64,000 bases of DNA from NCBI GenBank assembly GCA_947630835.1, contig CANRIZ010000009.1, forward strand, positions 20,156 to 84,155, given 5' to 3'. Below the pieces are notes generated by a model that was given only the letters and a program-made list of their open reading frames with translations, made no database searches and was not told the origin of the DNA. Position 1 is the first letter of the stretch. Each line of letters starts with the position of its first letter. The stretch is from an uncultured Clostridia bacterium (GTDB lineage: Bacteria; Bacillota; Clostridia; Oscillospirales; Acutalibacteraceae). Shown one piece after another: positions 58,394-64,000 of the stretch. The translations under genes and the position numbers were made by a program.

Positions 58394-59143
58394 CTACCCC
58401 TCAATATCACTTTCAAAAAAGGAATTCCAAGACGATAATGTATCAGGGGTTCGAGGGTCCGAATATGATTTAAAATCGAAATCAGTATTAAAATAACTGT
58501 AATAAGGTGTACGGTAAAAATGACAATCAAACAATGGATTTTGACAGACCGTATAAGTAACAGGATAAGCATATTTTTGTGAACGTGTAGTTATAGAAGC
58601 ATTAAGATTTGCTACAGGCAAAGTTAATAATTCAGATATATCAACGTTAGTTAAATTTTTAAACCACCTATTTTTTGTGAGAAAAAAGATAGTATCGCAA
58701 GCACGTTTTACATTCAAATCAATCAAATCAAAATATTGTACATTGATAAAAAGCTTTATTTTCCTTTTTCCGCACATTGTAAAGAATTCTGTATCTCTTT
58801 GTGTCCAATCAGTAGAATAACCTCTTGCAGGCCAATAATTAGCGCCCTCATCAATAAAAATAGCTGTTTCGCGTAAATCCGTATCATAAAGCCAATCTTT
58901 GTCAATCATCCAATAAAATTTTTTATCTTTTTTTGAAAACTCTTGTTTCATCGGAATACAAAGTGAATTTTGAATAGGATAATTAGAGAGACAGGTATAA
59001 CCCAATTTGTTATAATATTGACATGCAAAAGAAGAAAGAGTACTTTTTCCAACTCGTTTTTGTCCGGTAATTAAAGAACAATCGGAAGTTATTAAAGCAC
59101 TCTTAATTCGAGAATTAAACATTTTATCCAAAATTTTTTTCAT
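58394..59143 (-). CDS. Zot/pI-type phage assembly ATPase
   Basis: A 249-residue P-loop ATPase of the Zonular-occludens-toxin (inovirus gpI) type. Walker A is GQKRVGKST (residues 27-35), Walker B is TAIFIDEGANYW (93-104), followed by the sensor region KIKLFINVQYFDLIDLNVKRAC (in part). Inovirus gpI powers extrusion of the filament through the membrane. Unusual: I see no obvious membrane-spanning segment, which most gpI proteins have near the C-terminus; the neighbouring 49-residue membrane protein may supply the anchor. AAAGGAGAG precedes the ATG. Confidence 0.88.
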   Translation of the reverse strand: MKKILDKMFNSRIKSALITSDCSLITGQKRVGKSTLSSFACQYYNKLGYTCLSNYPIQNSLCIPMKQEFSKKDKKFYWMIDKDWLYDTDLRETAIFIDEGANYWPARGYSTDWTQRDTEFFTMCGKRKIKLFINVQYFDLIDLNVKRACDTIFFLTKNRWFKNLTNVDISELLTLPVANLNASITTRSQKYAYPVTYTVCQNPLFDCHFYRTPYYSYFNTDFDFKSYSDPRTPDTLSSWNSFFESDIEG

Positions 59144-59144
59144 T

Positions 59145-59294
59145 CTAAAACTCTCCTTTAATTAAAAAATTAAATACGTTTACAAGTAAACACATTACTA
59201 TAGAAGCAGAGAGCAAAATAAGAATAAAATCAAATTGAATAAAAATTTTAATAAAATCTACAAAAAAATTTAAAATAGATAATGCTATATTCAT
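59145..59294 (-). CDS. 49-residue phage membrane protein before the Zot gene
   Basis: A short ORF (start ATG 59294, stop TAG 59145) strongly hydrophobic over its whole length (FIQFDFILILLSASIVMCLL). The ribosome binding site is GGGAGGTCA at about 59303-59312, part of a 14-base stretch complementary to the phage leader loop. Its stop is one base before the Zot start codon, so the two are translated together. It could be the membrane partner of the Zot ATPase; no family recognised. Confidence 0.7.
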   Translation of the reverse strand: MNIALSILNFFVDFIKIFIQFDFILILLSASIVMCLLVNVFNFLIKGEF

Positions 59295-59324
59295 AGAAAT
59301 TTTGACCTCCCTGACTTTTTAAAT

Positions 59325-59543
59325 TTACCTTCTACGTCTACGGCGACCACTGGAAGCTATGCCACGAACGCCCAATTTTCTGAAAAGAGAAATACAGAAA
59401 AGAACAATACCGCCAGCAAAAGTAAGAAGAACGGGAACAAATATAAGTTTATTTGTTACAACAATTTCGGTTACACTGCCAAAAACGTCCCAAATAGTTC
59501 CCATTACGGTTGTAAGAGCCGTAAATACATCATTAACAGTCAT
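59325..59543 (-). CDS. Small phage coat-type protein with Arg-rich C-terminus
   Basis: A 72-residue protein: an N-terminal amphipathic part (MTVNDVFTALTTVMG), a central membrane helix (about residues 32-54, LIFVPVLLTFAGGIVLFCISL) and a strongly basic C-terminal tail ending in RRRRRR. This resembles the inovirus major coat protein plan, in which the basic tail contacts DNA inside the filament. It starts 6 bases after the stop of the 75-residue gene, to which it is similar in form. Which one is the major coat protein is not certain. Confidence 0.72.
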   Translation of the reverse strand: MTVNDVFTALTTVMGTIWDVFGSVTEIVVTNKLIFVPVLLTFAGGIVLFCISLFRKLGVRGIASSGRRRRRR

Positions 59544-59549
59544 TAATTA

Positions 59550-59777
59550 TCATCTGCGGCTCTTAATTCCAAACCTGCGAATTACCTTGACGGCAAGCAA
59601 AACAGCACCTGCTACTATAGCAAATCCTGCACCCCAAAGGAGCAATGAATTCGATACAATAGCGTCGGTTAACTTACCGAATATAGTCCAAAACCAAGTA
59701 AGCGCATCAACCACACCAGATGCAACACCGGTCAAGCTGGCAACACTAACGGATTCAAGCAAGCTCAGGTTAAACAT
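59550..59777 (-). CDS. Candidate phage major coat protein
   Basis: A 75-residue protein with a neutral-to-acidic N-terminal half (LSLLESVSVASLTGVASGVVDAL), a membrane helix (about 43-63, NSLLLWGAGFAIVAGAVLLAV) and a basic tail (KVIRRFGIKSRR). It has by far the strongest ribosome binding site of the phage, GGAAGGAGGG, 8-9 bases before the ATG, consistent with the most abundant virion protein. No classical signal peptide is evident, so insertion would depend on YidC/Sec recognition of the helix itself. Confidence 0.75.
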   Translation of the reverse strand: MFNLSLLESVSVASLTGVASGVVDALTWFWTIFGKLTDAIVSNSLLLWGAGFAIVAGAVLLAVKVIRRFGIKSRR

Positions 59778-59818
59778 AAGAGCGCCCTCCTTCCTAAAAT
59801 ATTTGATAATATGTAAAA

Positions 59819-60400
59819 TTAATTATCATCATTATTTTTTTTTCTTCGTTTGTATTCGATTTTTCCGTTTTCAGCTTCATCAATAGCTTTATTCAAATCA
59901 TAAGACGGAGTATGATTATATTGATAAGGATTAGAATTAACGGGTTTATTTAAATTATCAAGTAAGTTATAGTTATAAAAAGTTCTACCACCATAAGAAT
60001 AAGTTAAACGTGCTGGATATTTTTTAAAATATTCTTCAGCTTTAACAAGATAGCTTTCATCAAAATTAGGATATTTTTCTTTAAAACGACGGTTTCTTTC
60101 AATCTCTCGATTAAATCGACGTTCTTCCTCTGCTTCTCTACGACTAAGTTCTCTTGCTTCAATCTCGGTTTGACGGCGATGTTCCCGGGCCCTTTTCTTA
60201 CTATCATAACGAACAGAATCGTTAAATACATTACCAACAGAAAACAAAAACTTATAAAGAACAGTTAAAAGTAACATTAAAAGTGAAGTAATAAAAAGCA
60301 ATAAAAAAAAGTCATTATCAAAAAGAATGTTTAATAAATTACTTGCATTATCCCATATAAAATTTATAGCAGTTCTTACTTCATTAATTATTTGTTTCAT
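59819..60400 (-). CDS. Phage membrane protein with charged coiled-coil domain
   Basis: A 193-residue protein with one or two N-terminal membrane helices (about residues 30-55, FFLLLFITSLLMLLLTVLYKF), then a very Arg/Glu-rich coiled coil (RAREHRRQTEIEARELSRRE and following) and a Tyr/Asn-rich C-terminus. The soluble part should be cytoplasmic. Its location among coat genes suggests a role in assembly or in packaging-signal recognition, but I recognise no family. Its start overlaps the end of the 62-residue gene by 17 bases. Confidence 0.7.
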   Translation of the reverse strand: MKQIINEVRTAINFIWDNASNLLNILFDNDFFLLLFITSLLMLLLTVLYKFLFSVGNVFNDSVRYDSKKRAREHRRQTEIEARELSRREAEEERRFNREIERNRRFKEKYPNFDESYLVKAEEYFKKYPARLTYSYGGRTFYNYNLLDNLNKPVNSNPYQYNHTPSYDLNKAIDEAENGKIEYKRRKKNNDDN

Positions 60401-60572
60401 AAATATTCACCAAAACGACATAAAGTAGAACAATAACTAAAACAGAAGCAAATGGAATATACCAAGAGCCGATATTAAAAATATAGGAAACTTCATCCAA
60501 TTGCTCGCTGATGAGGGAAGCAGCTCCACTAATAGCTTCGCCGATTTTATCTTCAATAGAAAAAAAACTCAT
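60384..60572 (-). CDS. Small phage membrane protein (62 residues)
   Basis: The protein has an acidic N-terminal half (FFSIEDKIGEAISGAASLIS) and a C-terminal membrane helix (about residues 37-57, WYIPFASVLVIVLLYVVLVNI). The short size and single helix fit inovirus minor coat or cap proteins. It starts 2 bases after the stop of the upstream 57-residue ORF (GTTAAGATGAG context). No family recognised. Confidence 0.68.
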   Translation of the reverse strand: MSFFSIEDKIGEAISGAASLISEQLDEVSYIFNIGSWYIPFASVLVIVLLYVVLVNIYETNN

Positions 60573-60573
60573 C

Positions 60574-60747
60574 TTAACGATTCCTCAAATATGAGATTAA
60601 AGAAAAAACAAGGGGAATAATAATAGAAGTTCCGACAAGAGCTATTAGCAACCAATTACCCGTTATTATTCCAAACAAGGTAGTAAAATAACCGCCAACC
60701 TCAGTTATCATTGAACCAAAACTATCAACGGCAAGAAGAATAAGCAT
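60574..60747 (-). CDS. Small phage membrane protein (57 residues)
   Basis: A short ORF with a clear ribosome binding site (AGAGGTGAT before ATG 60747). It has a first hydrophobic start, a Gly-containing middle (SFGSMITEVGGYFTTLFG) and a membrane helix (about residues 31-52, WLLIALVGTSIIIPLVFSLI) with a basic end (YLRNR). Similar in plan to the coat candidates. Another member of the run of tiny membrane proteins. Confidence 0.65.
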   Translation of the reverse strand: MLILLAVDSFGSMITEVGGYFTTLFGIITGNWLLIALVGTSIIIPLVFSLISYLRNR

Positions 60748-60759
60748 AAAATCACCTCT

Positions 60760-60909
60760 TTATTTAAAAATATGAAAAATACTATCAAAAATAGCGAATA
60801 CAAATATTGAGCAGAAGCAAAGAAAAAATATAAAAATTATAGGATATAAAAATTGCAAATCATTACTCAAAGGGATAGAATCTTGAATTAAAGAATAAAG
60901 TTCCGACAT
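60760..60909 (-). CDS. Small phage membrane protein (49 residues)
   Basis: Start ATG 60909 (ATAGGTGAACAAT upstream), stop TAA 60760. An acidic, polar N-terminus (SELYSLIQDSIPLSNDL) is followed by a long, Phe- and Cys-rich membrane helix (IIFIFFLCFCSIFVFAIF). No family recognised. Confidence 0.62.
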   Translation of the reverse strand: MSELYSLIQDSIPLSNDLQFLYPIIFIFFLCFCSIFVFAIFDSIFHIFK

Positions 60910-60918
60910 ATTGTTCAC

Positions 60919-61464
60919 CTATATTTTTTTTTGTTTAAAATAATTAAAAATATTAACAGCAAAATCACCAATAATAATAAGAAAGGCAATAGTAAGTATA
61001 ACTTGATCAATTTCAGAAATAGGAAAGACAGTATTTTCTTTAATATTATTAGAATTATCAAAACTAAATCTTATGTTGGTATTTAAAATATTTTTAAAAG
61101 TAATATCTTGCCAAATATTTTGATAACCCTGCTGTCGTGAATATTTAAAATTTTCAAGAGAAGAACCACGGACGGTGTATTTTGTTCCATTATTTAATAT
61201 AAAATAACCGTTAACAGTAGATTCGGATAAGTTAAAAAATTGGCCTTGCTTTGTTTGAGAAATAACATTTTCCCTACATTTAATAGGAAGAACAAGGGTA
61301 CCGTTACCAAGGTTACAATCGCACTCAATAAAAGCACAGTTATAATTATCTAAATATTCGGGATATGCTTCGGAATAAGCGACAGAAATAATAGGGAATG
61401 TTAACAATATTACGAAACTTAAAATAAATATGCTTAAGCATTTTTTTAACCTCTTATTCATCAT
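60919..61464 (-). CDS. Phage exported protein with N-terminal signal and C-terminal anchor
   Basis: About 181 residues: a signal peptide (LSIFILSFVILLTFPIISVAYS, cleaved near AYS), an extracellular domain with three Cys (CAFIECDC) and many Asn/Thr, and a C-terminal membrane helix (VILTIAFLIIIGDFAVNIF) with a Lys tail. This is the pattern of inovirus adsorption or cap proteins. The frame can begin at GTG 61476, but ATG 61464 with AGGTGG upstream is more likely. It overlaps the preceding 49-residue ORF. Confidence 0.7.
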   Translation of the reverse strand: MMNKRLKKCLSIFILSFVILLTFPIISVAYSEAYPEYLDNYNCAFIECDCNLGNGTLVLPIKCRENVISQTKQGQFFNLSESTVNGYFILNNGTKYTVRGSSLENFKYSRQQGYQNIWQDITFKNILNTNIRFSFDNSNNIKENTVFPISEIDQVILTIAFLIIIGDFAVNIFNYFKQKKI

Positions 61465-61603
61465 TTTTTTTACCACCTATAAATTCAAAAACTATACCTA
61501 AAAAAGCAGGAATGACAAGCCAAACAAGCAAAGGCAAGCCAAATAATTTAACAGAATTAAGCATAGAAAAAAGGGATATAATATTATCAATAATAGATTC
61601 CAT
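61454..61603 (-). CDS. Small phage membrane protein (49 residues)
   Basis: Start ATG 61603 overlaps the stop of the upstream gene by one base (TAATG); stop TAA 61454. Sequence: amphipathic start (MESIIDNIISLFSMLNS), membrane helix (LFGLPLLVWLVIPAFLGIVFEF) and a polar GGKKNDE tail. The coupling to both neighbours indicates translation as part of the coat module. No family recognised. Confidence 0.68.
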   Translation of the reverse strand: MESIIDNIISLFSMLNSVKLFGLPLLVWLVIPAFLGIVFEFIGGKKNDE

Positions 61604-61827
61604 TACTGTCCACCCTCTCTTCCTAATATTTTATATAGCAAACATACAATAACAAGAACAACGGCAGATACGCTTATTATTGTAGGTAAATGTCCAATCA
61701 TTGAAATAAGAAATTGACCACATTTAACTAAAACGAGTATTAAATTAAAAATTAAATTAAATATTGAACTGAATAGTTCAAATACAAAATGAAAGAAATC
61801 ACGAATTGTATATGCGATGATAAGCAT
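61603..61827 (-). CDS. Two-helix phage membrane protein (pVI-like position)
   Basis: A 74-residue protein with two hydrophobic stretches (about residues 12-36 and 45-66) and a short polar end (KILGREGGQ). Start ATG overlaps the stop of the pIII-like gene by one base. In inoviruses a small hydrophobic protein encoded next to pIII (pVI) caps the same filament end, so this may be its counterpart; that rests on position and hydrophobicity only. Confidence 0.68.
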   Translation of the reverse strand: MLIIAYTIRDFFHFVFELFSSIFNLIFNLILVLVKCGQFLISMIGHLPTIISVSAVVLVIVCLLYKILGREGGQ

Positions 61828-63035
61828 TAACGGCCCACCACCTTTTTAATGACAATCATTAAAAGAGCAAAAGCAACAAAAGCGCCAATAATAGGAATAC
61901 CAGAAGAAAGTTTATTAAATGAGGAACTAAAAGTATCTAAATAACTGTTAACATCTTTACTTTTATCATCAATGCCATTAGTAAATTCTTTTACAGAATC
62001 CGTCCACTCAGTTATTTGGTCAACTATTTTTTGAAAATTTGAATTTTCAAAAGGATTTGTATATACAGGTTTACCATTTTCATCTACAGGAACACCGTCT
62101 TTATTTAAAGTAACGGGGTGTTTAAAATAAAGAAGATAGTTTTTTAACATAGTAAAAAATTCACCGATTTTATTTCCTAAGTCAACAAAAAATCCTTTTA
62201 TTTTATCGCCTAATTCACTAAACCAATCACCGATTTTATCAAATGCATTACTTAATTTATTCCATAAGTCAGAAAAGAAATTACTAATAGAATTACCTAA
62301 ATTAGTTAATCCGTTTTTAATGCCCTGAACAATTCCTTCATGGTCGACACCTTCTCTATCAGTTCCGCCGACTATGCCATAGTAAATTCGAGAAACCCAA
62401 TTTAATATACCGTCTAAAAGTCCGCTATCATCATCTAAATTAGTTAATTCAATAGGTGAAAACAGAATCCAATAATCGCGAAATTCGCCCATATAAGAAT
62501 TAGAATTTTTTGAAAGAGTAACAAAAAAAGTTAAATAAATTCCATTGTTAGAAGATAAATTTAAATTTTTAAGTGTAAAATTAAAATTAACATTTTCAGC
62601 TTTTTGACCATAATAATCAGCCGAAAATAATATACTTTCAGATTCTAAATTTGAATTAGAAAGACAGCAAACTAAATTATATTTAAAATAACGATTACAG
62701 TTAATTTTAAAATTTAAATTGTACTCATCATCGATTTTTAAGTTTTCAAGCTTAAAAAACATCAAAATTTTAGCTTCGCCGAGCTGATAAAAATCAGGAT
62801 TATTAATATAAACGCCCGTATAATCATCATTAGGCGACCAATCCTTATAAGTTACATATGGTGAATAATCAACTTCAGGTTCACTACCGGATAAATTAGT
62901 ACGGGTAGCTTCAACGGAAAAATCTTGAATATTATACGTTTTCGTTGAAGAAGCAAAAGAATTAAATGAAAAAGCAGAAAAGGAAAATAAGACGGAAAGA
63001 AAAACGGAAAGGGAGTGTTTTAACAGCTTATTCAA
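61827..63035 (-). CDS. pIII-like phage adsorption protein (secreted, C-terminally anchored)
   Basis: A 402-residue protein, the largest of the phage. A signal peptide (residues 1-29, ending NSFAS) is followed by a beta-rich Asn/Ser/Tyr-rich domain (30-210), then an amphipathic helical region with irregular 11-residue repeats (FSDLWNKLSNAFDKIGDWF, FSELGDKIKGFFVDLGNKI), a linker (KDGVPVDENGKPVYTNPFE) and a C-terminal membrane helix (IPIIGAFVAFALLMIVIKKVV). Inovirus pIII has the same order of parts: N-terminal receptor-binding region, spacer, C-terminal anchor. Sequence identity to known pIII is not claimed. Confidence 0.75.
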   Translation of the reverse strand: MNKLLKHSLSVFLSVLFSFSAFSFNSFASSTKTYNIQDFSVEATRTNLSGSEPEVDYSPYVTYKDWSPNDDYTGVYINNPDFYQLGEAKILMFFKLENLKIDDEYNLNFKINCNRYFKYNLVCCLSNSNLESESILFSADYYGQKAENVNFNFTLKNLNLSSNNGIYLTFFVTLSKNSNSYMGEFRDYWILFSPIELTNLDDDSGLLDGILNWVSRIYYGIVGGTDREGVDHEGIVQGIKNGLTNLGNSISNFFSDLWNKLSNAFDKIGDWFSELGDKIKGFFVDLGNKIGEFFTMLKNYLLYFKHPVTLNKDGVPVDENGKPVYTNPFENSNFQKIVDQITEWTDSVKEFTNGIDDKSKDVNSYLDTFSSSFNKLSSGIPIIGAFVAFALLMIVIKKVVGR

Positions 63036-63062
63036 TTAAAACACCCCCTAATTTTTAAATAA

Positions 63063-63383
63063 TTATTTAGAAAAACCAAAACTTGGAACTTTCTGATATT
63101 TTGTATTCAAGATTTGATTTATCGGAGTTCGAACCGAGCCGTTAGCGTTAACTTTAGCCTCACCCAAAATCAAAAGATATTCCTCATTGATTTTTAAATC
63201 CAAGTTATAAATTGGACTATCAGGCGTTACTGTGAATTGACGAGGATACAATCCATCCAAACTATTGTTAGGCGTTGAATCATCCATTGAAAGGAAATAC
63301 AAGGTTTTGTTTTTACCCTCTTTACCATTAATTTCCCAATGTTTCTCACGAATGCCGACAAGTTTTGAAAATTCTTTTTCCAT
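63063..63383 (-). CDS. Candidate phage single-stranded-DNA-binding protein
   Basis: A 106-residue soluble protein, mostly beta by pattern (KTLYFLSMDD, PRQFTVTP, EYLLILGEAKVNANG), without membrane segments. Its size, beta content, and position near the promoter and ahead of the coat genes match gpV-like proteins that coat newly made phage strands. No diagnostic motif is visible, so this is a positional guess. It overlaps the start of the upstream Cys-rich gene's end by 38 bases in another frame. Confidence 0.6.
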   Translation of the reverse strand: MEKEFSKLVGIREKHWEINGKEGKNKTLYFLSMDDSTPNNSLDGLYPRQFTVTPDSPIYNLDLKINEEYLLILGEAKVNANGSVRTPINQILNTKYQKVPSFGFSK

Positions 63384-63630
63384 TTTTAAAAAGCTCCTTT
63401 ATTTTTAATAAAATTTTTTGTTTAAAATTTAAAAATTTCAAATAGAATAAATTAGAAAAGTTTTGATGAAGTTGAAATTTTAAAAAACAGTCATTACAAA
63501 CAGGACAAAGCAAGTCAAAATCGGCCGCCTTATACAAAGTAACACGTGTTGGAATATTGATTTTATTTACTTCAATTTCATCGCAAGCCAACTTTTCATT
63601 GTGACAAATTGAACAAGTGTATTTATACAT
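63346..63630 (-). CDS. Phage Cys-pair (zinc-ribbon-like) protein
   Basis: A 94-residue protein with CSICHNEKLAC near the N-terminus and CPVCNDC at about residues 42-48, a pattern able to bind zinc with four Cys, then a basic helical tail (KQKILLKIKELFKNGKRIF). It could regulate phage transcription or replication; unknown. Overlaps both neighbours by a few to 38 bases. Confidence 0.65.
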   Translation of the reverse strand: MYKYTCSICHNEKLACDEIEVNKINIPTRVTLYKAADFDLLCPVCNDCFLKFQLHQNFSNLFYLKFLNFKQKILLKIKELFKNGKRIFKTCRHS

Positions 63631-63805
63631 TCAATTCACAATCCAAAGCATTATCAACTTGATACATACAACTGACAACAGGGTCATCGTTGCAAGCCAA
63701 GTAATAGTTACAATCATCACAGATCAAATTTCTGCATATAAAAGAGACAAGCGAAAGGCGTTCAATGCTTGGAAAAGCTGCATGGAAAGAATCGAAAAGA
63801 GTCAT
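63623..63805 (-). CDS. First gene of the phage operon, 60-residue Cys-rich protein
   Basis: A 60-residue protein with six Cys, including CRNLICDDCNYYLAC. It starts at ATG 63805, which has GAGGTGATATT just upstream, and its end overlaps the next start by 8 bases. It follows the structured leader. No family recognised; two Cys-rich proteins in a row suggest metal-binding regulators. Confidence 0.62.
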   Translation of the reverse strand: MTLFDSFHAAFPSIERLSLVSFICRNLICDDCNYYLACNDDPVVSCMYQVDNALDCELNV

Positions 63806-63841
63806 AATATCACCTCATTATTAATTATTTTTTATTCTTAT

Positions 63842-63905
63842 ACTGACCTAATAAGAATATCTCGGAGGTAGTCAGGGAGGTCAGTTTCCGTGATACCTCC
63901 GAGAT
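63842..63905 (-). promoter_or_regulatory. Interlocking inverted repeats in the phage leader (possible pseudoknot, origin or packaging signal)
   Basis: Repeat 1: ATCTCGGAGGTA (63859-63870) pairs perfectly over 12 bp with TACCTCCGAGAT (63894-63905), loop 23 bases. Repeat 2: ACTGACCT (63842-63849), outside the stem, pairs with AGGTCAGT (63878-63885), inside the loop. Together this is an H-type pseudoknot or two alternative folds. It lies between the promoter and the first gene. In inoviruses the intergenic region holds origin and packaging hairpins, so it may act as DNA, as RNA, or both. Confidence 0.75.
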
Positions 63906-63935
63906 TTTAGGAGACGACTTACATGTCGCAAAATA

Positions 63936-63964
63936 ATAATAACATAACACGACAATAATGTCAA
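63936..63964 (-). promoter_or_regulatory. Main promoter of the phage gene block
   Basis: Minus strand TTGACA (63959-63964), 17-base spacer, TATTAT (63936-63941). It lies 130 bases before the first phage ATG and 31 bases before the inverted repeat. All visible phage genes follow in one direction. Confidence 0.8.
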
Positions 63965-64000
63965 CATATTTTTTTTAAAAAAAGTGAAGTTTTTTTCGTG

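Larger units (their letters stand above)
57257..64000 (-). mobile_element. Inovirus (filamentous phage) prophage, right end outside the window
   Basis: An AT-rich block of at least 14 minus-strand genes with gaps and overlaps of a few bases behind one promoter at 63936-63964. Diagnostic content: an HUH rolling-circle replication initiator (57498-58319), a Zot/pI-type ATPase (58394-59143), many 49-75-residue single-helix membrane proteins, a signal-peptide and C-terminal-anchor protein of pIII type (61827-63035), and a small candidate ssDNA-binding protein. No terminase, portal, tail or lysis gene is present, and no integrase, which fits use of the host Xer system at a dif-like site. The size seen (6.7 kb) is in the inovirus range. 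The right attachment site is not visible. Confidence 0.85.

Noticed and set aside
57498..63805. An integrated plasmid or conjugative element instead of a phage.
   Set aside because: There is a Zot-type ATPase with a run of coat-like membrane proteins and a pIII-like protein, but no relaxase with a mobilisation module, no type IV secretion genes and no partition genes.
63617..63871. An 84-residue plus-strand ORF across the phage start.
   Set aside because: It lies antisense to two genes with good ribosome binding sites, has none itself, and runs through the inverted repeat.
63941..63975. The sequence TAATGTCAACA near the right edge as a second dif half-site.
   Set aside because: It overlaps a perfect -35 element, and its other half shows no match with the site at 57257. 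A promoter explains it better.

Overview
The window looks like a chromosomal contig of a spore-forming, low-to-mid GC Gram-positive of the class Clostridia, probably an Oscillospirales/Ruminococcaceae-type gut anaerobe. The evidence is spoIIR- and spoIIM-like genes, a dockerin-bearing secreted protein, an electron-bifurcating NuoE/NuoF/GltD-type flavoenzyme cluster, M-box and lysine (L-box) riboswitches, AGGAGG-type ribosome binding sites, and strong TTGACA/TATAAT promoters. The species cannot be fixed from the sequence alone.

Layout of the host part (1 to about 57.25 kb). 0-5.7 kb: end of ychF, tRNA-Arg(CCG), a fructose/sucrose pair (fructokinase, GH32), then a deoxynucleoside salvage operon (deoC-deoB-cdd). 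6-11.6 kb: NfeD/SPFH membrane pair, DUF2974 hydrolase, an M-box-controlled mgtE with an unexplained second leader, and a polysaccharide deacetylase. 11.7-18.3 kb: HPr, uvrC, a HAD phosphatase, rsmD, coaD, an rsuA-type gene and spoIIR. 18.3-23.2 kb: GH20, Na/Pi symporter, DegV, PHP phosphoesterase. 23.3-27.8 kb: a three-gene flavoenzyme cluster resembling the Sporomusa-type Nfn (Stn) transhydrogenase, whose NuoF-like gene is frameshifted here. 27.8-40.9 kb: prfB, several esterases, a sulfatase-like protein lacking its catalytic residues next to a GPH sugar transporter, two tRNA-Leu genes, D-lactate dehydrogenase with a Cys-rich tail, a CooT nickel-protein pair and the dockerin protein. 41-47.6 kb: GH2, a WYL regulator, and the lower glycolysis run pgk-tpiA-gpmI. 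47.6-51.9 kb: an AbrB-like regulator, a decayed DUF188 pseudogene, and the lysine operon asd-dapA-dapB under an L-box. 51.9-56.7 kb: queA-tgt-yajC, two membrane proteins and a Xer-type tyrosine recombinase.

The last 6.7 kb (57.26 to 64 kb) is markedly AT-richer and is read as an integrated filamentous phage (inovirus) of a Gram-positive host. All of its genes lie on the minus strand behind one consensus promoter at 63.96 kb. They are two Cys-rich small proteins, a possible ssDNA-binding protein, a secreted and membrane-anchored adsorption-type protein, a string of very small membrane proteins (coat candidates), a Zot/pI-type ATPase, and an HUH rolling-circle replication initiator. No secretin is seen, as expected for a host without an outer membrane. 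The left boundary coincides with a 28-bp dif-like site close to the host Xer gene. The right boundary lies outside the window. The phage leader holds two interlocking inverted repeats (a possible pseudoknot), and its loop is perfectly complementary over 14 nt to the ribosome binding site region of a small phage gene 4.5 kb downstream. I regard the phage and its leader as the most interesting content.

Two genes (NuoF-like at 24.98 kb, terminal phage ORF at 57.45 kb) are each broken by what looks like one missing A in a short A tract. A base-calling error must be excluded before either is called a pseudogene.
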